From: Irineochytrium annulatum
Taxonomy: Eukaryota; Chytridiomycota; Chytridiomycetes; Chytridiales; Chytridiaceae
Reading direction: 5' to 3'
Assembly (NCBI GenBank): GCA_027600665.1
Contig: JADGJL010000626.1
Location: 1-16,909 of the forward strand
DNA length: 16,909 nt
A program made the position numbers and the translations under genes. Shown one piece after another: positions 1 to 8,072 of the stretch. Within the stretch, counting starts at the first letter, position 1. Each line of letters begins with the position of its first letter. Under the pieces are notes generated by a model. That model was not told where the DNA came from. It saw nothing but the letters and a program-made list of their open reading frames with translations, and ran no database searches.

Positions 1-158
1 GGGTGGGGCGACAGGTGGCGGGGGCCTGAGGTGGAAGTGTCGATGCTGGGAGCGGGCATTGGTGGCGGTGACGGCTGGCTGGGCTGGAGGTCTGGAGACT
101 GTGGAGGACGATAAGAGGCGTTTGACGACGAAGTTTTTTCAAAAAAGAGGAATCTCAT
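1..158 (-). CDS. Possible 5' end of a proline/serine-rich protein, cut by the window edge
   Basis: Read on the minus strand, an ATG at 158-156 opens a frame that stays open to the window edge (52 codons). The peptide begins MRFLFFEKTSSSNASYRPP and is then rich in Pro, Ser and Thr, as in a disordered N-terminal region. A second in-frame ATG (MPAPSIDTSTSGPRH) has a better fungal start context, CACCAATGCC, and could be the true start. Upstream lies a T-rich tract on the plus strand (about 208-227), compatible with a promoter poly(dA:dT) element, and a minimal ATG-TGA upstream frame. No domain is recognisable. It could equally be non-coding, because a plus-strand frame also covers part of the segment. 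Confidence 0.3.
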   Translation of the reverse strand, partial: MRFLFFEKTSSSNASYRPPQSPDLQPSQPSPPPMPAPSIDTSTSGPRHLSPH

Positions 159-1065
159 CTCAGCGATAAGGATCGCTCAAGAACGATCAGCAGCAAGTCA
201 CATGCCTGTTATCCTTTTTTTCTTTTTTTACTTAGTCAATATTTCCTGTCAATAACGGTACGCTGATGTCCTGGCAACAGCGCTGGTAGAGGTCACGGCC
301 TGGTAGGAAGTAGGACAGTCTCCAGTCCTTCTAATCAAACGCTGCAATCATCAAGGGACTTTCTTTCACAGCCCGAGAGAAGTAGGGACCGACACCCACG
401 AGCCTGCGTCCGTGTACATTGGCCCACCCAGTCGAGCTTCTACACCCAGGGAAGCACCTGTTGGGGTGGCACGACAGGGAAGTACGGAATCGTCGCCGCC
501 TTGGTAGCACCGCAGCTTGCGTATCGATCGGAAGTAGATCGCGAGTCGCTGCCGGACAAGGGCTCTGACGGAGGGGATCGTTCTCCATGGTGTGCTCGCT
601 CATGATGCTGCTACTGGGGTGATCGTCATCGTACGCGTCGACCGCGAGCTCCTGATCTAACTATAGCACCTCGGCTACGATCTCGAAAATCTCCTTGGAG
701 TCGGCGAGACTTAACGGGTAGGGTCCAATTGGCGAAAGGTGTGGAGTGATATGTGTTGTCGAAGGTGATGCGAGCGTGGCGACGAACAAGGCCAAGGAAG
801 ATGCATCAGCATTTCAATTACAGCAGAGGTCCAGATCGCGCCTCACCCGGCCCGCCTCCTTGACATTCGAGTTGGGGGCGATGTGCTAACTACGAGAATT
901 TAGACCACCGACGCCAAGCCAACCACTGCGTCCCAAGCCTCCATGTTAGTTTGAACACGCCGTAGTCCAGCCCGGCACGCTTTCTCATACGATCGTAGTC
1001 AGGTTTCCGAGTCAGAACGCCTTCCGGTGTGGGACGTAACGAAGCGTTCTTCCGACCCGTCCTCC
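159..1065. other. Spacer without a convincing gene; weak interrupted minus-strand frame
   Basis: No gene is supported here. The longest signal is a minus-strand frame from 813 down to 331 that is open apart from one TAG at 663-661. Its two halves contain LADSKEIFEIVAEVL upstream and MSEHTMENDPLRQSP downstream of the stop (ATG at 603). This could be a decayed gene, two exons around an unrecognised intron, or chance, and no family is recognised. The plus-strand part from 955 onward is in frame with the putative first F-box exon but has no ATG before 1066. Confidence 0.3.
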
Positions 1066-2911
1066 ATGCAGCGAGCGAACGATCAAGCGGATCTCTTTGC
1101 ATGCGTGCTCGGGGAAGGCCTTGAAGGCAATTCCGGCCTTGGCTTTGGACTTGAGCTTGAGGAAGCGACGAAGGATACCGCACCGCAACCTCCCAACTTT
1201 CATATCATATGTGGGCGCTCGGCTCGCGCCCGTCTCCAGCAGGACAGCTCCAGTCCGTGGTATGTGGCACTTTGACTCTGAAGGACTAAACCTCCTGTTT
1301 GCACTGAATAATGAGCACTAACGATTTTTATTTAGTCCGTTTTTGATTGATGCCAGCAGGATCAACGACGACGTCATGATCCATATCCTGCGTCAATTAG
1401 ATCCAACTCAACGAGCTGGTCGTTATGCGCTGCAGAACGTTCTTTTAGTCTCAAGGCGACTCTTCAAATTCGCCGCCGAATTCTTGTGGTCGTTGCAGCT
1501 GCTGTCAGTCGATGTGTACGACAAGGACCGCCCCCAATGCATCTTTCTGCTCGAGCACGCTATCAAGGCCGCTCCTCCAATGTCGGAGCCGCCAGCCGGC
1601 AGCAAGGAATGGCGCATCGTGATTTATTTCAGGTCCATCCGTAAGTTGCTATGCAACGCGCGTCATGGGGAAGCGGTCATACCGCCCAGCCGCCTCCTCC
1701 CGTGGTTCAATCGACTTGACTTGTTGGAGGCGACCTTCATGGCATGGGACACAACTCAAGTGCAAACGCTGGCACAATTTTTGGCCGTCCCTGGTCACTG
1801 CCCTCAGAAAGTCGCTCTCAAGGCTGACGCAGCCGGCGAAGCTCTTATCAACGTTCTCGCTGGCCGCGGCGTGAGATCTTTGGAGATAAAAGGGAAGGCT
1901 GTGGGTGGGAAGCTTTTACAATTTGTGCAGCATATGGCGGCAGACAAGGGCATCATTGCACTACGATTTCGAGTTTTGATTGGTTCTCGTGATGTAGAGG
2001 CTCTGGCGAAGTGCCTTGTTCGTTACGGGCCGCGCCTGCAATCACTACTTTTTACTGATGTGGTTATGACCACTTCGTCTGCGTCCACGCAAAAGGCGCT
2101 CGCTTCTGTCAATCGTCTGCTGCATCTCAACTTCAGCGGTATCAATATCAAAGCAGGCAACTTCTTCACCGATTTATTGGCATCAAATCGATCCTCGTTG
2201 GTTACTGTTGAGCTGTCTGCCTCCCACGATATCGATTGCTCACTGATAGCAAACCTGTCGGCTCTTACCTCACTGTCGCTAGAGATGCGCTTGCTCTGCG
2301 ATGCGAGTGTTGCGGCTCTACAAAAAGAGACCTTGTCCCAAATTCGAATGATATCATTCAAATTTTTCTCAACAACCGAGACCACTCTCTCAACGTTGAT
2401 GTGTTCCATCAACAAGTTGACATGTTTAAGGGAGTTGACGATTCATGTCAATGGAATTACCGGTTCTCGAAACGAAGTATTTGGTGGTGTGCCACTACGT
2501 ATGGGCGGCCTCCGACTACTAAACCTGTTGTGGACATTTCGGTGGCCAAAGCTTGGTCACGTATCTATTCAGGATTGGAAGGAGATTGAGGACGGCGGGT
2601 TAACGAAGCTTGAGGAGCTAAATCTGTCGTTATATAATGCGGATCCGAGATGTGTTGGTGAGCGGAGTTGGACCTTCCCCCGAATCCTGCACAACGCCAT
2701 CATTGATGAGAACAGAACACCCGCATTGGCATACGCCTGCGTTAAGTTGACATTGGACACCGACCAGCCCAGTCATGCAGATGGTTATCACTGTAAGCTG
2801 ACTGGTGGCAGAAGCAAATTCAGTAGAAGTGATTTTGCGAACATGAGAAGCCAATATGAACGTCTGCAGATGAGTCATCCCTCACTGCAAGATGCGACCT
2901 TAGACTTGTAG
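1066..2911 (+). CDS. F-box / leucine-rich-repeat protein (probable SCF ubiquitin ligase adaptor)
   Basis: Proposed structure is exon 1066-1259, intron 1260-1335 (76 nt) and exon 1336-2911, giving 589 residues. The second exon alone is open with no ATG before 1376. The intron has a strong GTATGT donor, a CACTAAC branch site near 1317 and a TTTATTTAG acceptor, and the junction keeps frame. The F-box-like segment starts around residue 68 with INDDVMIHILRQLDPTQR, followed by VSRRLFKFAAEFLW. It would be broken if translation began at 1376. The remainder has irregular LRR-like units (LTSLSLEMRLLCDASVAAL, LTCLRELTIHVNGITG, LTKLEELNLSLYNA). F-box proteins use the F-box to bind Skp1 and the LRR region to choose substrates for Cullin-1 ligases; the substrate here is unknown. 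The gene is confident. The first exon and its start are not, since an antisense frame overlaps it. Confidence 0.78.
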
Positions 2912-3575
2912 TGATGTAATTATCAATACATGACCTTGCGTTTACTTATGCTCTGGAAGAACCCTCGACCTGTTAGGACGAAAGCAAATGCATGTTCCTA
3001 CTATTTGGTAAAAGTCGATGGCAGTGGAAAAAAAACCTGATGGAAGTCTTGAGAATCACAACAATGTTGAAGGTTTACACGTCGATCCACTGCGTGAGTT
3101 GTCGTTTCTGCATAAGGTGTTTAAGGTGAAGTTCGCTTACAAGGTCGAAATATTCAATCCCGCCTCCCTCTCATTAGCACCATTATCGTCACAACAAGCT
3201 CTGTGACAATAGCGCACCCAAGAACGAGCCAAGAACGGTGACTGGGTACTGCCTTCAACCTCAAGATGATGCGCAAGTCCAAACCATCCGGCTTTTTTGG
3301 ATTTACCATTTCTCCTATTTTTTTTGGCCTCGTCGTGAACAACTTCATCCTCATGCCTTCAGCCCTAGACGTTCTTTCACCGCGTCCTTGTATCTCCTTG
3401 AGTTTACTTTGCGCCACTAGCGCCACCTATCTTGGCGTGTCGAAATTGAAACTCGCGCGTGTTGTTTCCACTACGAAACGGTCTCAGCTGGCGGTCGCAG
3501 GCCGCTGCAACAAAACCCTCGCCCTCACTCACCTCCCCCCATACTCCATCCTCTCCATCACCCCCATCACCAACC
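2912..3575. other. Spacer: F-box 3' flank and promoter of the first surface-protein gene
   Basis: No gene is supported. The short frames here start at non-ATG codons or lack any domain. The last 60 bases before the ATG at 3576 are strongly pyrimidine-rich (runs of CTC, CCCC and CATC), a leader type common in highly expressed fungal genes. A short direct repeat, GCGCCACTAGCGCCACC, lies at about 3411-3427. I see no clear TATA box. Confidence 0.5.
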
Positions 3576-4178
3576 ATGCCCGCGCCCGTCCTCCTCCTCC
3601 TCCTCCCGGCCCTCGCCCTCGCCTCGCCGCAATATCACCCGGCCATCAAGGAGATGATGACGGACCCAACGCCCACCCTGACCGGCGCCCTCCAAATGCT
3701 GCCCGCCTGCGCCCAGACCTGTCTGCAGATGTCGGCCATCGCGGCCCCGACCGACCTCGCGTCCTCCACCATGTTCTGCAACACCCTCAACGGCGGCGTC
3801 GGCGACGTCCTGGCCATGTGCGTGAAGGCCGGCTGCCAGCCCGCCGATCTCCTCGCGGCCACGCAGCCCGTCACAACCATGCAGACCGCCTGCAGCATGC
3901 TGATGAGCCCCGCGCCCACCTTCCCGCCCTCAATGTCGGCGGCGGCGGCGAGCATGTCGATGATGGGCGGGATGAGCCCCACGGTCGCTCCCATGATGGG
4001 CACCACGACCATGATGCCCGGGATGATGTCGGGGATGGGTGGTATGGCCATGACTACGAACGGCTTGATCGCGGGTGCCACCACCTCCAAGTCCGGCGCG
4101 TCAGGGTCTTACCAGCACGGATACGCGGCCGTCGGGATGGCGGTGGTCATGGGGTTGGGCGCGTTGGTCGCATTTTAA
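3576..4178 (+). CDS. Secreted GPI-anchored six-cysteine (CFEM-like) protein with methionine-rich stalk
   Basis: The ATG at 3576 follows a CT-rich leader (context ACCAACCATGCC) and gives 200 residues. The open frame extends upstream to 3459 but would hide the signal peptide. Residues 1-18 form a signal peptide (MPAPVLLLLLPALALASP). Six cysteines at 45, 49, 68, 82, 87 and 106 show the spacing C-x3-C-x18-C-x13-C-x4-C-x18-C. This resembles the fungal CFEM domain (PACAQTC start and CVKAGCQPADLL end) but lacks two of its eight cysteines. Residues 108-160 hold about sixteen Met in MxM, MM and GM patterns. SKSGASGS near 171-178 then precedes a hydrophobic C-terminus (about 183-200), as expected for a GPI signal. 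CFEM proteins act at the cell wall or membrane, some in haem or iron uptake. A haem or metal role here is inference. Two related genes follow downstream. Confidence 0.85.
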   Translation: MPAPVLLLLLPALALASPQYHPAIKEMMTDPTPTLTGALQMLPACAQTCLQMSAIAAPTDLASSTMFCNTLNGGVGDVLAMCVKAGCQPADLLAATQPVTTMQTACSMLMSPAPTFPPSMSAAAASMSMMGGMSPTVAPMMGTTTMMPGMMSGMGGMAMTTNGLIAGATTSKSGASGSYQHGYAAVGMAVVMGLGALVAF

Positions 4179-5439
4179 GTAATTTTTCGCTCAAGTGGAC
4201 TTTTATTTCTTTCCGCGCGACCGCACCTGTACGATCCTTTTCCACATGTAACCTTATGTATAACCTTTTTTGTTCTTTGCTCGATCCTCCGTTTTTTACC
4301 CCTTCCCTTTTTTTGCAACATCCACCTTCCGTTTTTATAATACCGCTGCAACTGATGGCTAGCTCACTTTTTCATGCTTGCACACATCTTTTCAACGCTT
4401 GCCTTCGCTTTCCGTTGTACTTTCCTTATATCTTCCGTGTGCATTTGTTCGACAGGAGCAAGTTGCGGAATAAATTACAGTTGATAAAACGATCTGGCAA
4501 CTTCATTTTAAACTTGTAATGGTGTAAAGTGATCGATTCAACTGTTGAAAATATCAATCATCGACCTACGGCTTCCGACAACGTTTGTTACTCTCACCGC
4601 ATGCCACTGGACGAAATCGCGACCAGCTCACCTTGAAATGGTGTATGTAATTATCACCTTCCACATCTCCCGCGTCAACCGATCCTGGACTGCGAGTTAC
4701 AGGCTCTTATGCAATGTCGATGGGGCCGGTCGACTGATTCAGGTTGATGCGGCTGCCCGACCGATTGACGGTTGGCTAACGATTCGACGAGTTCGCTAGA
4801 CGACAAGGTCTAACAAGCCAGGGCGGACGGGCGGAGTCGCAATCCAATGCCACCCATCCAGTCCAACTGCCCGTCGTTTGGGTGATGGCTCGTCCAGAAG
4901 TCCAGACGAACATGAATGGCAGACCCGTCGCACCGGCCTTACTCGAATGGATGGTTGTGGCAGCGCGGGTCGCGTACCTGGCAGACGTCGTCCCCCGCCT
5001 GGGCACGCGACGGCGAGGTGGCGTTTAATTGCCAGCCGCGGCAACCTTCCTCGCTGGAGTTGCCAGACAGACGGTGGCGCCCTGGTGCCCGGGTGGGAGG
5101 CGCAACGCGGGTATGACCGCAGATGATGGTGATGGCGCCAAGGCCGATCTTTGCTGGTGGTCACGAGATCGCACACACCAACGGGATCCGTTTTCGTTTT
5201 CGCGATTTCGCGTTCGCGACTTTGCGGACTTTGCACGCGGAAGCAGGTTAAACAAGGATAATTTTCAACCCAAACACGGCGTCACCACTCATTTGCGAAG
5301 GTTCTGTTGATCTGCCCCACTGCCAACGCCTGGCTCATAAGAAAGCCAATTGCCACCAAATCCTTTTCCCTATCCCATCCCATCTCTCCCCTCATCGCAA
5401 CTTTCTCTGCCTCTCCCCCTTTCCCACAACCGATCAGCC
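4179..5439. other. Spacer of about 1.26 kb between surface-protein genes
   Basis: No gene is supported. The first part (to about 4550) is T-rich and probably the 3' UTR of the upstream gene. The segment at about 4800-5160 is GC-rich and carries overlapping frames on both strands, but the longest begin at GTG and show no domain. Nearer the next gene are two TCGCGA hexamers (5200-5205 and 5214-5219) inside a CG-rich block, a CCAAT box at about 5346, and a CT-rich leader from about 5360 to the ATG at 5440. These may be promoter elements; that is inference. Confidence 0.45.
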
Positions 5440-6015
5440 ATGTACTCTGCCGTCGCCATCCTTGCCCTCGCTGCCTTCGCGTCCGCCCAGACCACCGACT
5501 CGGCCATGGCCACCGACACCATGTCCATGACCATGTCCGGCTCTGCCCTCCCCGCGACCACCGCCGCCGCCGGTGGTGCCGCCGCTGCCGCCATCGCCGC
5601 CCTCGCCGCCGCCCTCAAGGCTGCCCCTACCTGCCTCCTCACCCCGATGAACGGCGCCGCGGCCTGCATTACGCCCCCGACGTCGGCCGCCGGCTTTAGC
5701 AAGGTTTGCGACATCATCGTCCACAACCCCGCCCCTCTCCTCGCGTGCGCCACCACGGCCTGCCCCCCCGCCGACCTCGCTGGCTTCGTGCAGCAGGAGC
5801 AGGCCGTGACGGAGGCGTGCAACGTTATCCTCGGCGGTGCCCAGACCGCCACGGCCACCTCCCCGATGGCCCCGCCCAAGACGACGGCCGCCGTCTCTAC
5901 CGCTGCTGCCACCACCGCTGCCGCTGCCGCCACCACGACCTCCAAGTCGGGCGCCTCCAAGCTCTCGTCGGCCGGCCTTGTCTTCGTCGCCGCTGCCGGC
6001 GCGCTCCTCCTTTAG
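5440..6015 (+). CDS. Secreted GPI-anchored six-cysteine, Ala/Thr-rich surface protein (tandem copy 1)
   Basis: Intronless, 191 residues, ATG at 5440 after a CT-rich leader. The signal peptide is MYSAVAILALAAFASAQ with probable cleavage after residue 16 or 17. A short Met-rich segment (TDTMSMTMSGS, 25-35) and an alanine-rich stretch follow. Six cysteines at 65, 76, 90, 103, 108 and 127 give the spacing C-x10-C-x13-C-x12-C-x4-C-x18-C. The last part, CATTACPPADLAGF, parallels the matching part of the gene at 3576. Residues about 135-170 are a Ser/Thr/Ala stalk likely to be O-glycosylated, then SKSGASK and a hydrophobic tail (about 176-191) typical of a GPI signal. Likely site is the plasma membrane or wall. 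Function is unknown; the fold may be a divergent CFEM-like domain. The next gene downstream is its tandem paralogue. GCC/ACC-heavy codon use produces long shadow frames in other phases. Confidence 0.87.
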   Translation: MYSAVAILALAAFASAQTTDSAMATDTMSMTMSGSALPATTAAAGGAAAAAIAALAAALKAAPTCLLTPMNGAAACITPPTSAAGFSKVCDIIVHNPAPLLACATTACPPADLAGFVQQEQAVTEACNVILGGAQTATATSPMAPPKTTAAVSTAAATTAAAAATTTSKSGASKLSSAGLVFVAAAGALLL

Positions 6016-6480
6016 ATATATTTGATCTGATTGTGTAATCTTCCACTGTCTTTTCTTCATATCTATCTATTGCGATGCCGTTCTGTCCTTTTTTCCTAGA
6101 GTGTTCGCTGCTGTGGATAGTTTCGTAGGCCTTTTTCTCAAATGAATTGTAACCTTTCTCGACATGTTCGCTCTTGTCCCTCTTTTCGCTTTAGAGTTCG
6201 CCAAATAAACGTGCTTCTGCGTTCAACCAGAAACCAAAAAAAAAATGGCCGACATGTCGAGGGATGCCCGACGACTTTGCGTCGCCACGCCAAGGACTCT
6301 CTAGTCGCTACCCCACGTCTGGTAGGACCTCCCATCGGCACCCAAGGCCTTGCGCATTAGAGACTAAGGCACTAAGGCAGTTCCTCGAAACTAACTTTGC
6401 TACTTCTGTTGATGCTCTGTTGCTGGTGATCTTCTCTGCGTCCTCCCAAGCTTCTTTCCCAACAACCGAACCCATCAACC
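6016..6480. other. Spacer: 3' flank of copy 1 and promoter of copy 2
   Basis: About 465 nt without a gene. The first 200 bases match parts of the flank after the next gene (see the repeat entry), including TCTATCTATTGCGATGC at 6062-6078 and a TTTCTCGACATG block near 6153. The last 70 bases before 6481 form a pyrimidine-rich leader ending CCCATCAACCATG. Frames in this spacer lack domains. Confidence 0.5.
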
Positions 6481-7047
6481 ATGTTCCTGAACTCCGCCAT
6501 CGCCGTCCTTGCCCTCGCCGCCTTCACGACCGCCCAGTCCATCACCTCAGCCACGGCCACCAACACCATGACCGACCCCGCCCTCCCTACAACCACGTTC
6601 GTAACTGGTAACATCGCCGAAGCCACTGCCGCCGTCGACGCCGCCCTCAAGGCTGCACCGACCTGCCTGACCTCCTTGGGCCGGCGCGGGGAGCCGCCCT
6701 GCATCCCTATCCCGACGACGACGTCAGGCTACTACCACGTTTGCGACCGCCTCCACCACCACGGCGACGACATCGTCTCGTGCGCCGATATTGTCTGCCC
6801 CGGTGAAGACATACACGGCATATTCATAACCAATCAGTCGGGCGTCTTGAACGCCTGCGACGTCATCCTCGCTGGCACCGCCACGGCCACCTCCCCTGCG
6901 GCCACGCCCACGAGCTCGGCCGCCGTCTCCACCGCCGTTGCCACCACCGCGGCCGTGGCGGCTAGTACCACCTCCAAATCTGGCGCCTCTAAAGTCTCGT
7001 CGGCTGGCCTTACCTTCTTAGCCGCCGTCGTTCCGCTCCTCCTCTAG
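6481..7047 (+). CDS. Secreted GPI-anchored six-cysteine surface protein (tandem copy 2)
   Basis: Intronless, 188 residues. The signal peptide is MFLNSAIAVLALAAFTTAQ, matching copy 1 at LALAAF-T/A-AQ. Six cysteines at 62, 74, 88, 101, 106 and 126 give C-x11-C-x13-C-x12-C-x4-C-x19-C, nearly the copy 1 spacing. Shared blocks include LKAAPTCL, VCD, ACxVIL, TATATSP and TSKSGASK, before the same hydrophobic GPI-type tail ending in LLL. The variable part lies between the cysteines: a histidine cluster (DRLHHHGDD, 89-97) replaces the neutral DIIVHNPAP of copy 1, and most N-terminal methionines are gone. This suggests a duplicated gene with an intact core and diverging surface loops. Role is unknown, probably cell-wall or plasma-membrane exposed. 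Family membership is clear; the biochemical role is not. Confidence 0.87.
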   Translation: MFLNSAIAVLALAAFTTAQSITSATATNTMTDPALPTTTFVTGNIAEATAAVDAALKAAPTCLTSLGRRGEPPCIPIPTTTSGYYHVCDRLHHHGDDIVSCADIVCPGEDIHGIFITNQSGVLNACDVILAGTATATSPAATPTSSAAVSTAVATTAAVAASTTSKSGASKVSSAGLTFLAAVVPLLL

Positions 7048-8072
7048 ATAGTTGATTTGATCATGTCTTCTACCACCACTTCCTTTCTTTTTTTCTATCT
7101 ATTGCGATGCGCTTCTGTTTCTTTCCAGAGTGTAGCAAAGTTGCAAATTGTTTGCTCTTGAAGAACCTTTCTTCTTCAAAATGCTATGACGTTTCTCGAC
7201 ATGCTTTTTGCTCTTAGCTTTCTGGGTATTCGAACGCCCAAAGAGGAACGTGCTTTGTTCGCTGTACGTGGGGGTGTAAGGTTTATATTTTGACAACCAG
7301 AGTTGTGCCCCGTCGACGTAACTTGACTTTTTCGTATTTTTTTTTCTTTTTGCAGATATCCCCCCCTTCTCGTGTCGCTAAAATCTCCTTGCCGTGATGG
7401 GCAACATGTGCTAAATATTGCGAACCAAATTCCTTTGTATGTAGCGTAGGGTGAGCGGTCGTCGAGCCGAATTTGTTTAGCACCGCTCGGCCAATTGCTA
7501 ATCTCACTATTTTTGACTTAAAATAAATATTGATTTTATTACTAATTCCCCACTCACACATGCTCCATTATCGTATGTGCTCGATGCCGTAAATATGCTA
7601 ATTGAACATTACTGTAAAAGAAGATCCTAAACAACAGAACAAGGAGGAGGACTTGGTCTAGACAAGGGTATAACGGTTTAACGCAAACAAAGAGAGGCAA
7701 GTGGTGCCAGAGGCGTGGAACGGGCCAAGTGTGACAAATGGAGACATTATCAACAGAGAAGGAAAGGAAAATGTGGATGAGGGGCCGGTAATCGTCACAA
7801 GCAACAACAGGTTAGGAGGGAAGCCAAATAAATATGCACTACGGGAGCGGATATATCGAACCACAGAGAATGATCTACGCAATAAACTAATTAGGGTGAT
7901 ATTTATACGGGAGGTACATGCATGCCATGCACTAAGCCATGCAACATAAAAGGCAATAACAACGAAGAGAGAGTAGATAGACGACGACGTAAGAGGTGCG
8001 TGTGACCCATCCTTCCCAACAACGTATACGGTGCCAAATAATACTAAAAAAGCTCCTCTACAAAATCACAAT
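7048..8072. other. AT-rich spacer between convergent genes (3' flanks)
   Basis: About 1 kb between the surface-protein gene and the zinc-finger gene, which end toward each other. No gene is supported. Frames of 60-92 codons on either strand lack domains and have AT-rich codons unlike neighbouring genes. On the minus strand, downstream of the zinc-finger stop, the decamer ATATTTATTT occurs at 7826-7835 and again at 7521-7530. Each contains the UAUUUAU core of AU-rich elements. Confidence 0.5.
7826..7835 (-). promoter_or_regulatory. Candidate AU-rich element in the 3' flank of the zinc-finger gene
   Basis: On the minus strand this reads ATATTTATTT, containing UAUUUAU, the core recognised by TTP/Tis11-type zinc fingers. 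It lies about 240 bases past the stop of the CCCH gene. A second identical decamer sits at 7521-7530, about 545 bases past the stop. The true 3' end is unknown and such strings arise easily in AT-rich DNA. Confidence 0.3.

Larger units (their letters stand above)
5440..7255 (+). repeat. Tandem gene duplication with about 1.03-1.04 kb offset, reaching into 3' flanks
   Basis: Starts are offset by 1041 bases (5440 and 6481). The same 17-base string TCTATCTATTGCGATGC occurs at 6062-6078 and 7094-7110, an offset of 1032. Further weaker matches follow, including TTTCTCGACATG and AACGTGCTT in the same order in both flanks. The duplicated unit therefore contains at least the coding region plus about 150-200 bases of 3' flank. 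The 5' leaders are both pyrimidine-rich but do not align well by eye. Confidence 0.75.

Noticed and set aside
3266..4519. 417-codon plus-strand frame covering the first surface-protein gene
   Set aside because: Shadow frame: low-complexity Arg/His/Pro product with no signal peptide or domain. The other frame carries signal peptide, spaced cysteines and a GPI tail.
4776..5255. Overlapping frames on both strands in the GC-rich spacer
   Set aside because: The longest minus-strand frames start at GTG, the products are Arg/Pro/Trp-rich without domain, and both strands are equally open.
5370..6060. Long minus-strand frames (196 and 208 codons) opposite surface-protein copy 1
   Set aside because: Products are Gly/Arg/Ala repeats mirroring GCC/ACC codons of the sense gene; no domain.
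3576..7047. Hydrophobin or thaumatin identity for the three surface proteins
   Set aside because: Hydrophobins have eight cysteines with two adjacent CC pairs; none here. Lengths and GPI tails also do not fit.
7283..7561. 92-codon minus-strand frame in the AT-rich spacer
   Set aside because: Has an ATG but no recognisable motif, codon use differs from the real genes here, and it lies in the expected 3' flank of convergent genes.
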